The notes beneath the pieces are model-generated. The model saw nothing but the letters and a program-made list of their open reading frames with translations. It was not told the DNA's origin and made no database searches. A stretch of 64,000 nt of DNA from an uncultured Flavobacteriaceae bacterium (GTDB lineage: Bacteria; Bacteroidota; Bacteroidia; Flavobacteriales; Flavobacteriaceae): assembly GCA_947494325.1 (NCBI GenBank), contig CANLUS010000001.1, positions 930,001 to 994,000 of the forward strand. Direction: 5' to 3'. The first letter of the stretch is position 1; every line of letters begins with the position of its first letter. Made by a program: the position numbers and the translations under genes. Shown here piece by piece: positions 43,960 through 53,039 of the stretch.

Positions 43960-43969
43960 TCTTTAAATA

Positions 43970-43985
43970 ACTAATGTTTGTTAGT
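43970..43985. promoter_or_regulatory. Degenerate copy of the paa operator before the E2 gene
   Basis: ACTAATGTTTGTTAGT carries the right half-site TGTTAGT intact and 5 of 7 bases of the left half ACTAACA of the palindrome found upstream of paaE. It fills the gap between paaY and the E2 gene. A plausible but unproven binding site for the TetR-type regulator. Confidence 0.4.
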
Positions 43986-43986
43986 T

Positions 43987-44586
43987 TTAGTATTGTTGCA
44001 TAAAATCTTGCAGCGTTTTATACTCGTTCTTTTGTATTTTACGCTCTTTAGGTATTTCCCTTAAAGGTTCTACTGTTCTCAAACTTTCGTGACATTCGGC
44101 AGGTAATTGTTGATATAATTGGGTTCCTTTTGTTTTCCAAGCGATCATTTCGTCACTAACTTGTTTAATAACTTTTGCTGGATTGCCTACCACTAAACTT
44201 CGTCTAGGAATTTTAGTCTCCGCTTTCACAAATGACATTGCTCCTACAATACACTCATCACCAATTTCAGCATCGTCCATGATAACCGTATTCATCCCGA
44301 TAAGGCAATTTATCCCCAGGTTAGCTCCATGAATAATAGCGCCATGACCAACATGCGCACTTTCTTTTAAAACAATTGATTTTCCAGGAAACATATGCAC
44401 CGTGCAGTTCTCTTGTATATTGACGCCATCTTCTAAAATAATTTGTCCCCAATCGCCACGAATAGCAGCACCGGGTCCTACATAACAGTTTTTACCAATA
44501 ATAACGTTACCAGTAACAGCTGCTAACGGATGTACGAAACTGGTTTCATGCACAACAGGGATATATCCTTTAAAAGCGTAAATCAT
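43987..44586 (-). CDS. paaY: PaaY-like gamma-carbonic-anhydrase-fold protein
   Basis: A 199-residue left-handed beta-helix protein built from hexapeptide repeats (e.g. AAVTGNVIIGKNCYVGPGAAIRGDWGQIILEDGVNIQENCTVH). The His ligands of the metal site are in NCTVHMF, AHVGHGAIIHG. In phenylacetate clusters PaaY is reported to be a thioesterase that rescues stalled CoA intermediates. It lies one base after the hydratase gene and is the last classical paa gene of the operon. Confidence 0.85.
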   Translation of the reverse strand: MIYAFKGYIPVVHETSFVHPLAAVTGNVIIGKNCYVGPGAAIRGDWGQIILEDGVNIQENCTVHMFPGKSIVLKESAHVGHGAIIHGANLGINCLIGMNTVIMDDAEIGDECIVGAMSFVKAETKIPRRSLVVGNPAKVIKQVSDEMIAWKTKGTQLYQQLPAECHESLRTVEPLREIPKERKIQKNEYKTLQDFMQQY

Positions 44587-44587
44587 T

Positions 44588-45340
44588 TTATTTAAATCCT
44601 TTTAATTTTTCTTTGGTAAACTCGCTCAATACTAAGCGACCACTAATTTGAGCCCGTTCGGCTAATAAAGTATCCCAATGATCTGTGCCTTGCCAAAATA
44701 TTTTTTTCATTTCTAACATGGCTTCTACATTGTACGTGCATAGGTGTTCGGCTGTATTTTTAACGGCTTCATCTAGCTCTTCATTACTTTCGTAAACATG
44801 TGTGAACAATCCTTTTTGTCTTGCCCATTCAGCAGGGTAAAAGCTGTTCGCATCAATAGCTATTTGAGACATTCCAGTTAATCCTATTTTGCGCTCAATT
44901 GCTGGCCCAACAACAAATGGTCCGATCCCAATATTTAATTCACTCAATTTGATGGCGGCATATTTTGAAGCCATACAATAATCTGTTGACGCTGCTAATC
45001 CAACACCACCTCCGACGGTTTTCCCTTGGATACGTCCAATTATAAACTTCGGACATTTGCGCATGGCATTAATTACATTAGCAAATCCAGAAAAGAACAC
45101 TTTTCCTGTCTCTTCATCATTGATATTTATCAGTTCTTTAAAACTCGCACCCGCACAAAAAGTTCTGTCTTTACCACTTTTCAACACAATCACTTTAATG
45201 GCATCGTTAGTGCCAGCCTTTGTGATGGTTTGTGCTAATTCAGCTAATAAATTGCCGGGTAATGAATTGTGAGCAGGATGAAAAAATTCGATGTATCCTA
45301 CTTCATTTACAATATCTATTTTAACGTATGGTTCGCTCAT
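44588..45340 (-). CDS. Enoyl-CoA hydratase/isomerase family protein (PaaF position)
   Basis: A 250-residue crotonase-fold protein. The oxyanion-hole segments FCAGASFKEL and GKTVGGGVGLA are present. Compared with true hydratases, the first catalytic Glu (GGGCELA in standard enzymes) is Gly114 here, while the second acidic residue is kept (LSELNIG, Glu134). In E. coli the gene at this pathway step is paaF, 2,3-dehydroadipyl-CoA hydratase. The missing Glu makes simple hydration doubtful, so I give no symbol; isomerase or other crotonase chemistry is possible. It starts 10 bases after paaZ. Confidence 0.8.
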   Translation of the reverse strand: MSEPYVKIDIVNEVGYIEFFHPAHNSLPGNLLAELAQTITKAGTNDAIKVIVLKSGKDRTFCAGASFKELININDEETGKVFFSGFANVINAMRKCPKFIIGRIQGKTVGGGVGLAASTDYCMASKYAAIKLSELNIGIGPFVVGPAIERKIGLTGMSQIAIDANSFYPAEWARQKGLFTHVYESNEELDEAVKNTAEHLCTYNVEAMLEMKKIFWQGTDHWDTLLAERAQISGRLVLSEFTKEKLKGFK

Positions 45341-45350
45341 TTTAATTTTT

Positions 45351-47849
45351 CTAAATCAATCCGAATTGCTCGAAGTGATGGTTTAAATGTTTTCTTTCTA
45401 GTAGATAAGATTCATACCTATTTAATTCTCCAAAAACAAGGTTTTTTAAGATTGCTTCGGGGTTTTCTTTGAAAAAGGTTAGATACTTTTCTCTTTGTTC
45501 CTTAAATTTATCAATTGCCGTTGCTAAATCGGGATGTTTTAGACTGTCTAGCGTATCTTTTTCTAATAATGGGAAGTTAGAGTTCATCGGAAATGGGTTA
45601 TAATTATAAAGACTATGATGAACTTTCTCTAAGATTTTTTCGGGAGTTGCAATTTCAAAATCTTGAATTTCACCTGACGCAATCTTATAAGTATATTCTA
45701 AATGTTCGAGCATATGTTGTGGTGTCATTATACCCCACTTAGGTTGCATATCTGCAGTTAATTTTTGCAGGCATTCTTCAATCTTTTCTTCAGTCATTTC
45801 TACTAAAGTTTCTTGCTTCTTCTGTACCATCGTTAGTATGGTTGCAATTGCAACTAACTCGTCTTCGGCATCAAAGACTTCAACAAACCATTTTACGATA
45901 CCACTTGGATGCTCGGCAGAAGCAACATCTCGATCCACTTTTTGTTTACATGTTAATCGCACATACACGGTGTCGTTGTGATATAATGGACGTAAAAAGC
46001 GACATTCTTCGAGTCCATAATTCGCAGATACTGGCCCTTTATTTGGATGTACAAATAATCCCGCAGCAGCGGAAATGATAAAATAACCATGCGCTGTTCT
46101 TTTTTCGAAAATACTCCCATCTAATGATGTGATATCTGTATGTGCATAAAAATGGTCCCATGTAACATTGGCGAAATTGATAATGTCGGTATCAGTAAAC
46201 GTTCGTTTATGTGTTTTTAATGAGATTCCTGGCTGAATATCTTCCCAATGATATTTAAAAGGGTGTTGTTCGGCATCTTTATAGGCCGCATTGGGTTGAT
46301 AAATGCCCGTTATTTCTGTTAAAGTAGTAGGAGAGCCTTGGATAGCAGTACGTTGTAGATAATGTTTGATGCCTCGCATACCACCCATTTCTTCACCACC
46401 ACCAGCACGACCTGGGCCACCGTGGACCAAACTTGGCAGGGGAGAACCATGACCTGTACTTTCTTTCGCGCTTTCTCTATTTAAGACTAATATTCTTCCA
46501 TGATGACTAGCAGCATTCACAACATATTCTTTTGCAATTGCATCATCGTTTGTGGCTATCGAAGAAACCAAAGAACCTTTGCCCATTTGAGCAAGAGTGA
46601 TCGCTTCATCTAAATTTTTATACGGCATAATGGTGCTTACAGGGCCAAATGCTTCGCGTTCGTGGATGACTGTACTGTTGAGTGGACGATCAGCTCGTAA
46701 TAAAATAGGACTTATAAACGCACCTTTGTTAGCGTCAGCCCCAATAGTTTTGACTTGATCTATATTTCCGTACACAATCTGAGCTTCTTCTGCTAAATCT
46801 TTAATAGAATCTTTGACAGCCTCTACTTGTTGCCTACTCACTAAAGACCCCATTCTTACTTCTTTTAAACGTGGATCTCCGATAGTGATTTTATCCAACG
46901 ATTTACATAGTGCAATTTGAACATCTTCTACTAGTTTTTCAGGGACAATGATTCGTCTAATTGCAGTACACTTCTGGCCTGCTTTGACAGTCATTTCTTT
47001 TCTAACTTCCTTAATGAATAAGTCAAATTCTGGAGTGCCAGGAACAGCATCTTCTCCAAGAATAGAGGCGTTTAATGAATCGGCTTCCATCGTAAATGGC
47101 ACGGCTTCTTGTATAATTCTTGGGTGTGCTTTCAACAACCTTCCAGTCGAAGCAGAGCCTGTGAAAGTTACTACATCTTGAGATTCGACAGTGTCTAAAA
47201 TTGAACGAACGGTTCCATTAATGATCTGCAGGGCACCTTCTGGTAAAATACCTGAAGCAATAATTTCTCTTGCCACTACTTCAGCTAGATACGACGAAGA
47301 AGGAGCGGGCAAAACGACTGCTGGTACTCCAGCCATCCAATTGACTGCACATTTTTCTAACATTCCCCATACTGGAAAATTGAAAGCATTGATATGAACG
47401 GCAACACCTTTTTTAGGTACCATAATATGATGTGCCATAAATCGGCCACCTCGGGATAAATCGATTGGGTCGCCTTCAACATGATACGGTTGATTCGGAA
47501 ATAGTTTTCTCAAAGATGCATTTGCGAATAAGTTTCCAAAACCGCCTTCAATATCTATCCAACTATCAATCTTGGTAGCTCCTGTTCGATAGCTTAATTC
47601 ATAAAAATCATTTTTTCGTTTGGTTAGATGTAAGGCCAATTTTTTAAGCATATTCCCACGTTCTTGAAAAGTCATTTTTCGAAGAATTTCTCCACCTTTT
47701 GTTCTTCCATAGTGAAGAATTTCAGGAATGTCAAGACCTTCGATAGCAACGCTTGTAAAAGCTTCGCCAGTAATGGCATCAAGTATCGGAGTTCCCTCTT
47801 CTTTGCCTGTTGTCCAATTTCCTTGAACGTAATGTTGAATCTTGTTCAT
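45351..47849 (-). CDS. paaZ: PaaZ ring-opening enzyme with extra C-terminal DinB-like domain
   Basis: Bifunctional oxepin-CoA hydrolase/3-oxo-5,6-dehydrosuberyl-CoA semialdehyde dehydrogenase. The aldehyde dehydrogenase half (1-~520) has Glu256 and the catalytic Cys294 (AGQKCTAIRR); the MaoC-type hydratase half has WDHFYAHTD (Asp565, His570) and the RTAHGYF stretch. The E. coli protein ends near residue 681; here a further 150 residues follow (from ~680), with MTPQHMLEHLEYTYKIASG and ERKHLNHHFEQF, which look like a DUF1569/DinB-like four-helix domain with a possible three-His metal site. Total 832 residues. A 51-bp gap separates it from the thiolase. Confidence 0.93.
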   Translation of the reverse strand: MNKIQHYVQGNWTTGKEEGTPILDAITGEAFTSVAIEGLDIPEILHYGRTKGGEILRKMTFQERGNMLKKLALHLTKRKNDFYELSYRTGATKIDSWIDIEGGFGNLFANASLRKLFPNQPYHVEGDPIDLSRGGRFMAHHIMVPKKGVAVHINAFNFPVWGMLEKCAVNWMAGVPAVVLPAPSSSYLAEVVAREIIASGILPEGALQIINGTVRSILDTVESQDVVTFTGSASTGRLLKAHPRIIQEAVPFTMEADSLNASILGEDAVPGTPEFDLFIKEVRKEMTVKAGQKCTAIRRIIVPEKLVEDVQIALCKSLDKITIGDPRLKEVRMGSLVSRQQVEAVKDSIKDLAEEAQIVYGNIDQVKTIGADANKGAFISPILLRADRPLNSTVIHEREAFGPVSTIMPYKNLDEAITLAQMGKGSLVSSIATNDDAIAKEYVVNAASHHGRILVLNRESAKESTGHGSPLPSLVHGGPGRAGGGEEMGGMRGIKHYLQRTAIQGSPTTLTEITGIYQPNAAYKDAEQHPFKYHWEDIQPGISLKTHKRTFTDTDIINFANVTWDHFYAHTDITSLDGSIFEKRTAHGYFIISAAAGLFVHPNKGPVSANYGLEECRFLRPLYHNDTVYVRLTCKQKVDRDVASAEHPSGIVKWFVEVFDAEDELVAIATILTMVQKKQETLVEMTEEKIEECLQKLTADMQPKWGIMTPQHMLEHLEYTYKIASGEIQDFEIATPEKILEKVHHSLYNYNPFPMNSNFPLLEKDTLDSLKHPDLATAIDKFKEQREKYLTFFKENPEAILKNLVFGELNRYESYLLERKHLNHHFEQFGLI

Positions 47850-47900
47850 ACGTGTTTTACTTTATAATAAATTCCGCATCAATCGCAGAGTTACAAATCC

Positions 47901-49115
47901 TTATAAATTTACATTTTCAATTATGGCAGCATATCCTTGTCCAACTCCTATGCACATCGTTACTAAGGCATATTTTTTGTTTTGCTCTTGTAACTCTAAG
48001 GCTGCGGAGTAAGCAATTCTTGTTCCTGTTACGCCTAGTGGGTGTCCTATTGCAATAGAACCTCCATTTGGATTTAGTCTCGGGTCATTGTCCTTCAATC
48101 CCCATGCACGTGTACATGCCAAGGCTTGGGCTGCGAATGCTTCATTAAGCTCAATAACATCCATATCCTCCATCGATAATCCAACTTTTTTTAATGCTTT
48201 ATTTGAGGCCTGTACAGGACCAATTCCCATAATTCTTGGCTCTACACCAACCACGGCAGAACTTACAATTCTTGCCAACGGTTTTAACTTATATTTTTTA
48301 ACAGCTTCTTCTGAAGCAATAATTGTTGCTGCCGCTCCATCATTTAATCCTGAAGAATTTCCTGCTGTTACGCTTCCTCCTTCTTTTTTAAAAGCTGCTC
48401 TTAATTTTCCTAAAACCTCTAATGATGTATTTGGTTTTACAAACTCATCTTTTGAAAATTGAATTGGGTCTTTTTTACGTTGTGGAATTTCAACAGTAAC
48501 AATTTCTTTCGATAAGCGCCCGTTTTCTTGAGCTTTTGTCGCTTTCATTTGGCTCCAGTAAGCAAATTTATCTTGATCCTCTCGAGAGATATTATATTTC
48601 TCAACAAGATTTTCTGCAGTATTCCCCATTCCATCCGTTCCATACAATTGATGCATTTTAGGATTGATAAAACGCCATCCAAAAGTGGAGTCATATAGTT
48701 TAGAATCGCCTCCAAATGCTGTTGAAGGTTTGGCCATGACGTAAGGCCCACGCGTCATATTTTCAACTCCTCCTGAAATGAATATATCTCCGTCACCAGC
48801 TTTGATTGCTCGATTGGCATGAATGATAGCAGACAATCCTGAGCTACATAATCTGTTCACGGTCTCTCCTGGCACTGTAAAGGGTAAGCCTGCTAATAAC
48901 AATGACATTCTAGCAACATTGCGATTATCTTCACCTGCCTGATTCGCACATCCCATAATGATATCATCATATGCGTCTTTAGGAATTGACGGATTTCGCG
49001 CTACAATTTCTTTAATTACTAAAGCGCCTAAATCATCTGTTCGAACAGCTGATAATGTGCCTTTATAATTTCCTATGGGTGTTCGAACACCATCTATGAT
49101 ATATGCTTCTTTCAT
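47901..49115 (-). CDS. pcaF: 3-oxoadipyl-CoA/3-oxo-5,6-dehydrosuberyl-CoA thiolase
   Basis: Cleaves the beta-oxoacyl-CoA products of the phenylacetate pathway to acetyl-CoA and succinyl-CoA (the paaJ/pcaF reaction). The nucleophilic Cys is in VNRLCSSGLSAI; NEAFAAQALA, NPNGGSIAIGHPLGVTGTR (His) and MCIGVGQGYAAI (Cys) complete the site. ATG 49115 (MKEAYIIDGVRTPIG) is the start; the longer reading from 49157 would overlap paaI. 404 residues, normal. Confidence 0.94.
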   Translation of the reverse strand: MKEAYIIDGVRTPIGNYKGTLSAVRTDDLGALVIKEIVARNPSIPKDAYDDIIMGCANQAGEDNRNVARMSLLLAGLPFTVPGETVNRLCSSGLSAIIHANRAIKAGDGDIFISGGVENMTRGPYVMAKPSTAFGGDSKLYDSTFGWRFINPKMHQLYGTDGMGNTAENLVEKYNISREDQDKFAYWSQMKATKAQENGRLSKEIVTVEIPQRKKDPIQFSKDEFVKPNTSLEVLGKLRAAFKKEGGSVTAGNSSGLNDGAAATIIASEEAVKKYKLKPLARIVSSAVVGVEPRIMGIGPVQASNKALKKVGLSMEDMDVIELNEAFAAQALACTRAWGLKDNDPRLNPNGGSIAIGHPLGVTGTRIAYSAALELQEQNKKYALVTMCIGVGQGYAAIIENVNL

Positions 49116-49119
49116 AATT

Positions 49120-49527
49120 TTATTCTTGCCAGTATTTTTGTGTTCGATATACAACACCTTTAAAAAGTGCTACTAATTCATCACCACGTTTTACCTTGAT
49201 GATATTAAATCCTAATTTGGTATTCACTTTTTCAATCACAGATTCAGCCACCAAATAATCACCTTCATCTAAAGCTTCGATATGATTGATACTTGTTTCG
49301 ATAGAAACCGCATATTTACCATGGGTATTTGCAGCAAAGCCGAACGCTGTATCAGCCAAAGAATAACTAATGCCACCATGTGCTTTGTTCATGCTATTAA
49401 GCATCTCTTTTCTAACGGTCATTGCGACTTTACATCTGCCAATTTCACATTCTAAAATCTCAATACCTAACCATTGGCTATAAGCATCTTGACTTAACAT
49501 TTTATATGGAATTGCTTCTCCTTTCAT
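49120..49527 (-). CDS. paaI: PaaI hydroxyphenylacetyl-CoA thioesterase
   Basis: A 135-residue hotdog-fold thioesterase that releases CoA from dead-end phenylacetyl-CoA-type intermediates. The active-site segment is NKAHGGISYSLADTAFGFAANTHG with the conserved His-Gly-Gly and Asp. It directly abuts paaH (no gap) and ends 4 bases before the thiolase start. Confidence 0.92.
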   Translation of the reverse strand: MKGEAIPYKMLSQDAYSQWLGIEILECEIGRCKVAMTVRKEMLNSMNKAHGGISYSLADTAFGFAANTHGKYAVSIETSINHIEALDEGDYLVAESVIEKVNTKLGFNIIKVKRGDELVALFKGVVYRTQKYWQE

Positions 49528-50682
49528 CTAAAAGAAGGTTTTATGTTCTCTATCCATTTTTCGTAATAATGGGCTACATCTATACCTGTCTTCATGATAT
49601 TCGTTATACAATCTATCTAATGCTGCAACGCATTTATCAATACCGATCTCATCTGCCCAAGCTAATAAGCCTTTTGGATAATTGACACCTTTAGCCATGG
49701 CATTATCGATATCTTCTGCTGAGGCAATATTCAAAAACAGCGCATCGGCGGCTTCATTGATTAGCATTATCAACACACGATTAAATATTTTTTCAGCCAA
49801 TACGCTATCTTCCTTTGGAGTTGGTTTTGTGGCGCCTTCGGTATAGTCATAATATCCTTTGCCAGTTTTGCGTCCTAAATAACCCGCTTCAGAAAAACGT
49901 TTTTGTGTGAACGCAGGTTTGTATCTCGGGTCGAAATAGAACGCCGAAAAAACTGTTTCTGTAACAGTATAATTCACATCATTTCCTATAAAATCCATTA
50001 GTTCGAAAGGTCCCATTCTAAAGCCCCCTAGTGTTTTTAAACTCCAATCTATTGTTGCAAAATCGGCAATTCCTTCTTCATAAATACGCAAAGATTCTCC
50101 ATAAAATGGCCTTGCTACACGGTTGACGATAAATCCAGGAGTATCTTTGGCAACGGCCACTATTTTTTTCCAGTCAGAAATAATTTGAATAGATTTTTCT
50201 AATACTTTTTCGGATGTTTGGATGGCCGGAACTACTTCAACCAATTTCATTAACGGAGCTGGATTAAAAAAATGAATCCCCACACAGCGCTCAGAATTTT
50301 TTAGTGAGGCGGCTATTGATGCTATCGACAAACTTGATGTATTTGAAGCTATGATACAATCATTTGAAACATAACTTTCTAATTCTGAAAACACCTTTTT
50401 CTTGATCTCAAGATTTTCGATAATGGCTTCAATCGTCAAATTAGAATCTGATAAGTCTTTTAGACTATCAACATATGTGATATTAGACTGAATTCTATTT
50501 TTCTCCTCAACATTAATTCGACCTTTTTCAATTAGACGGTTTAATATTTTTTCTAATGTTACTTTTGCTTTGTTTAAAGCGGTCTGATTGGTGTCGTATA
50601 ATTTTACGTGACAATCGGCAGTTGCAGCAACTTGTGCAATACCACTTCCCATTGTTCCAGAACCGATAATTCCTACGTTCAT
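49528..50682 (-). CDS. paaH: 3-hydroxyadipyl-CoA dehydrogenase
   Basis: NAD-dependent 3-hydroxyacyl-CoA dehydrogenase of the phenylacetate pathway. Rossmann motif GSGTMGSGIAQVAA at the N-terminus, catalytic His/Glu region VGIHFFNPAPLMKLVEVV, and a C-terminal helical domain (GGFRMGPFELMDFIGNDVN, YLGRKTGKGYYDY). At 384 residues it is shorter than the 475-residue E. coli protein, because it has one rather than a partly doubled C-terminal domain. One base separates it from paaG. Confidence 0.92.
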   Translation of the reverse strand: MNVGIIGSGTMGSGIAQVAATADCHVKLYDTNQTALNKAKVTLEKILNRLIEKGRINVEEKNRIQSNITYVDSLKDLSDSNLTIEAIIENLEIKKKVFSELESYVSNDCIIASNTSSLSIASIAASLKNSERCVGIHFFNPAPLMKLVEVVPAIQTSEKVLEKSIQIISDWKKIVAVAKDTPGFIVNRVARPFYGESLRIYEEGIADFATIDWSLKTLGGFRMGPFELMDFIGNDVNYTVTETVFSAFYFDPRYKPAFTQKRFSEAGYLGRKTGKGYYDYTEGATKPTPKEDSVLAEKIFNRVLIMLINEAADALFLNIASAEDIDNAMAKGVNYPKGLLAWADEIGIDKCVAALDRLYNEYHEDRYRCSPLLRKMDREHKTFF

Positions 50683-50683
50683 A

Positions 50684-51469
50684 TTATTTTCCTTTAAACT
50701 CTGGTTTTCGTTTTTCTATAAAAGCAGCTACACCTTCTTTATAATCTTCACTTTCTGCAGCTTTGATTTGCAATTCGGATTCAAGTGCTAATTGCTCATC
50801 GAGTGTGTTTGTCATAGATTGGTTAAATAATTCTTTTATAAACCCTAAAGCTTTGGTTGGCATATTGGCCAACTTTAAAGCTAAGTTATTGATAGTTTCA
50901 TCGAATTCTTCCACCGTGACCGATTTATAAATCATGCCCATTTTCTCTGCTTCTTCGGCACCAATTTTGTCACCTAACATGGCCAAAGCAGAAGCCTTTT
51001 GAAAACCAATTAAACGCGGTAGGAAAAACGTTCCTGCGCTATCAGGTATGAGACCAATGAGACTAAATGCTTGAATAAAGCTAACTTTCTGATGCGCTAC
51101 AACGATGTCACAGGCTAATGCAATATTAGCTCCGGCTCCAGCTGCCACCCCATTAACAGCCGCTACGATCGGCTTTTTAATAGCACGTATTCTTGTAATG
51201 ATTGGGTTATAATGTTCCTCGAGAATTTTTTTAAACCCAGGATTTAATCGTGGATCTGTAACTTCTTTTAAATCTTGACCAGCACAAAATGCTTTTCCGT
51301 TTCCGGTTAAAACGATGGCTCTAACGACGTCATTAGTTTCACAATCATCAAGTATAGATTGCAGACTTAATGCCATTTCTCGATTGAAGCTATTAAACCC
51401 TTCTGGTCTATTGAGCGTTATGTACGCTACTTTGTTTTCAATTTTTAAAAGAATTGAATTACTACTCAT
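50684..51469 (-). CDS. paaG: Ring 1,2-epoxyphenylacetyl-CoA isomerase
   Basis: Crotonase-family isomerase that converts the ring epoxide to oxepin-CoA and later shifts a double bond. The key Asp is in GLIPDSAGTFFLPR, in the place of the usual second Glu, as in known PaaG; FCAGQDLKEV and GVAAGAGANIALACD form the oxyanion hole. 261 residues. It lies 17 bases after paaD. Confidence 0.92.
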   Translation of the reverse strand: MSSNSILLKIENKVAYITLNRPEGFNSFNREMALSLQSILDDCETNDVVRAIVLTGNGKAFCAGQDLKEVTDPRLNPGFKKILEEHYNPIITRIRAIKKPIVAAVNGVAAGAGANIALACDIVVAHQKVSFIQAFSLIGLIPDSAGTFFLPRLIGFQKASALAMLGDKIGAEEAEKMGMIYKSVTVEEFDETINNLALKLANMPTKALGFIKELFNQSMTNTLDEQLALESELQIKAAESEDYKEGVAAFIEKRKPEFKGK

Positions 51470-51486
51470 ACCTAAGTTTTTATTGT

Positions 51487-51987
51487 CTATTTAAGACATT
51501 TAAAATAGTCGAATGGTTCTTGGCAATCAACACATTGAAACTGTGCTTTACATGCCGTTGAACCAAACTGACTGACTAATCGTGTGTTTTGCGAACCGCA
51601 GTTGGTACACTTTACTAATCGCTTTCCATTTAATAATACATCTTTATCTGCCTCAGTTTCTAAAGGTGCTGCTATACCATAATTTTCTAACGCCTTTCGA
51701 CCTCTTGGTGTAATCCAATCGGTTGTCCAAGCTGGATGCAAAATCAAATCAATTTCAGATATATAACCTGCATCTTTTAATGCCTTTTTTATATCGTCTC
51801 CAATAACATCCATAGCTGGACAACCACTATAGGTTGGTGTAATTTCTACTTTAACGATATCATTACTAATAGTTGCAGAACGCACAACCCCCATATCCAT
51901 GATCGATAATACTGGAATTTCAGGATCTGAAACTTGTTCTAGAATTGACCACAATTTCGGATCTATATGTTGTTCTGTTGTTATCAT
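51487..51987 (-). CDS. paaD: PaaD, MIP18/DUF59-type maturation factor of the epoxidase
   Basis: A 166-residue protein needed for phenylacetyl-CoA epoxidase activity, probably for metal or Fe-S assembly. The DUF59 part holds DPEIPVLSIMDMGVVR and TPTYSGCPAMDVIGDDI; the C-terminus is a zinc ribbon with two Cys pairs (CTNCGSQNT, CVDCQEPFDYFKC). ATG 51987 (MITTEQHIDPKLW) is chosen; the longer frame from 52035 lies inside paaC. One base separates it from paaC. Confidence 0.92.
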   Translation of the reverse strand: MITTEQHIDPKLWSILEQVSDPEIPVLSIMDMGVVRSATISNDIVKVEITPTYSGCPAMDVIGDDIKKALKDAGYISEIDLILHPAWTTDWITPRGRKALENYGIAAPLETEADKDVLLNGKRLVKCTNCGSQNTRLVSQFGSTACKAQFQCVDCQEPFDYFKCLK

Positions 51988-51988
51988 G

Positions 51989-52741
51989 TTACCACTCCAT
52001 ATTGGGATATGTTCTCTGCATATATTGCAGATCACTTAATAAATATCCTAAATGTTCTGTATGCACACCTTCTTTCCCTCCTTTTTGAAACCATTTAGAT
52101 TCTGGAATTTCGAGTGTTGCTTCTTCTAAAAGTTGACCAACTTGCATGTAATATGACTCTTTTAGTTTGGTTACATCTACGCCAATACCTTGTTCAACCA
52201 TGGCTATATCCGCCTTAGTTTGATGAAATAATTCATCAGTATACGTCCATAAACTATTGATGGCCTCTTGTATCTTCTGATTGCTTTCATTGGTTCCATC
52301 TCCTAAGCGTCTTACCCAATCTGAAGAAAAACGTTCATGATAACTTACCTCTTTAATACACTTATTCGCGATTGCAGATAATGTTAAATCTGTACTTTTT
52401 TGTAATTCTGAAAGAAATGCCAAATGATAGACGTCGAATAAAAATTGACGTCCGAGTGTAAAAGCAAAATCGATGTTAGGTTGCTCAACTAATAATACAT
52501 TTTTATATTCACGTTCTTTACGAAGCATGGCAATATCATCTTCAGTTCTTCCATCTCCTGCGATTTTTGCAGCGTATTGAAAATAGCTACGTACTTGACC
52601 AAATAAGTCTAAAGATATGTTGGTACAGGCAATATCTGTTTCTAAACTTGGACCATGCCCACAAAGTTCACCCATTCTTTGACCTAAGATGAGACTGTTG
52701 TCCGCAATCCCTAGAATAAAATTATATAAATTTTCTTTCAT
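51989..52741 (-). CDS. paaC: Phenylacetyl-CoA epoxidase subunit C
   Basis: Structural (inactive ferritin-like) subunit that pairs with PaaA. 250 residues with LYNFILGIADNSLILGQRMGELCGHGP near the start, ICYHERFS-like EVSYHERFSSDWVRRLGDG and a C-terminal GKEGVHTEHLGYLLSDLQYMQ, as in the family. Its start shares one base with the stop of paaB. Confidence 0.93.
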   Translation of the reverse strand: MKENLYNFILGIADNSLILGQRMGELCGHGPSLETDIACTNISLDLFGQVRSYFQYAAKIAGDGRTEDDIAMLRKEREYKNVLLVEQPNIDFAFTLGRQFLFDVYHLAFLSELQKSTDLTLSAIANKCIKEVSYHERFSSDWVRRLGDGTNESNQKIQEAINSLWTYTDELFHQTKADIAMVEQGIGVDVTKLKESYYMQVGQLLEEATLEIPESKWFQKGGKEGVHTEHLGYLLSDLQYMQRTYPNMEW

Positions 52742-53028
52742 TACATGTGTTTTACTTCATCTGGCAAATCGTAAAATGTTGGGTGACGATATACTTTATC
52801 ATGCGCAGGCTCAAATAATTCGCCATTATTTTCTGGATTAGAAGCTGTAATATTTTTAGATTCTACAACCCAAATACTTACACCTTCACTTCTTCTTGTA
52901 TAGACATCTCTTGCATTTTCAAGAGCCATATCTGCATCTGCAGCGTGTAAGCTGCCGCAATGTCTGTGCTCTAATCCGTTTTTACTTCTTACGAAGATTT
53001 CCCAAAGTGGCCAGTTTTTTGTTGACAT
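52741..53028 (-). CDS. paaB: Phenylacetyl-CoA epoxidase subunit B
   Basis: Small 95-residue subunit that joins PaaAC dimers in the epoxidase. MSTKNWPLWEIFVRSKNGLEHRHCGSLHAADADMAL and the later DVYTRRSEGVSIWVV are diagnostic. The start is ATG 53028; the longer open frame to 53124 overlaps paaA and lacks family sequence. The gap to paaA is 11 bases. Confidence 0.94.
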   Translation of the reverse strand: MSTKNWPLWEIFVRSKNGLEHRHCGSLHAADADMALENARDVYTRRSEGVSIWVVESKNITASNPENNGELFEPAHDKVYRHPTFYDLPDEVKHM

Positions 53029-53039
53029 AACTTTATATT

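Noticed and set aside
42905-43966. Plus-strand reading frames opposite the E2 gene
   Set aside because: E2 is continuous with all catalytic motifs; the opposite frames are short and lack any protein features.
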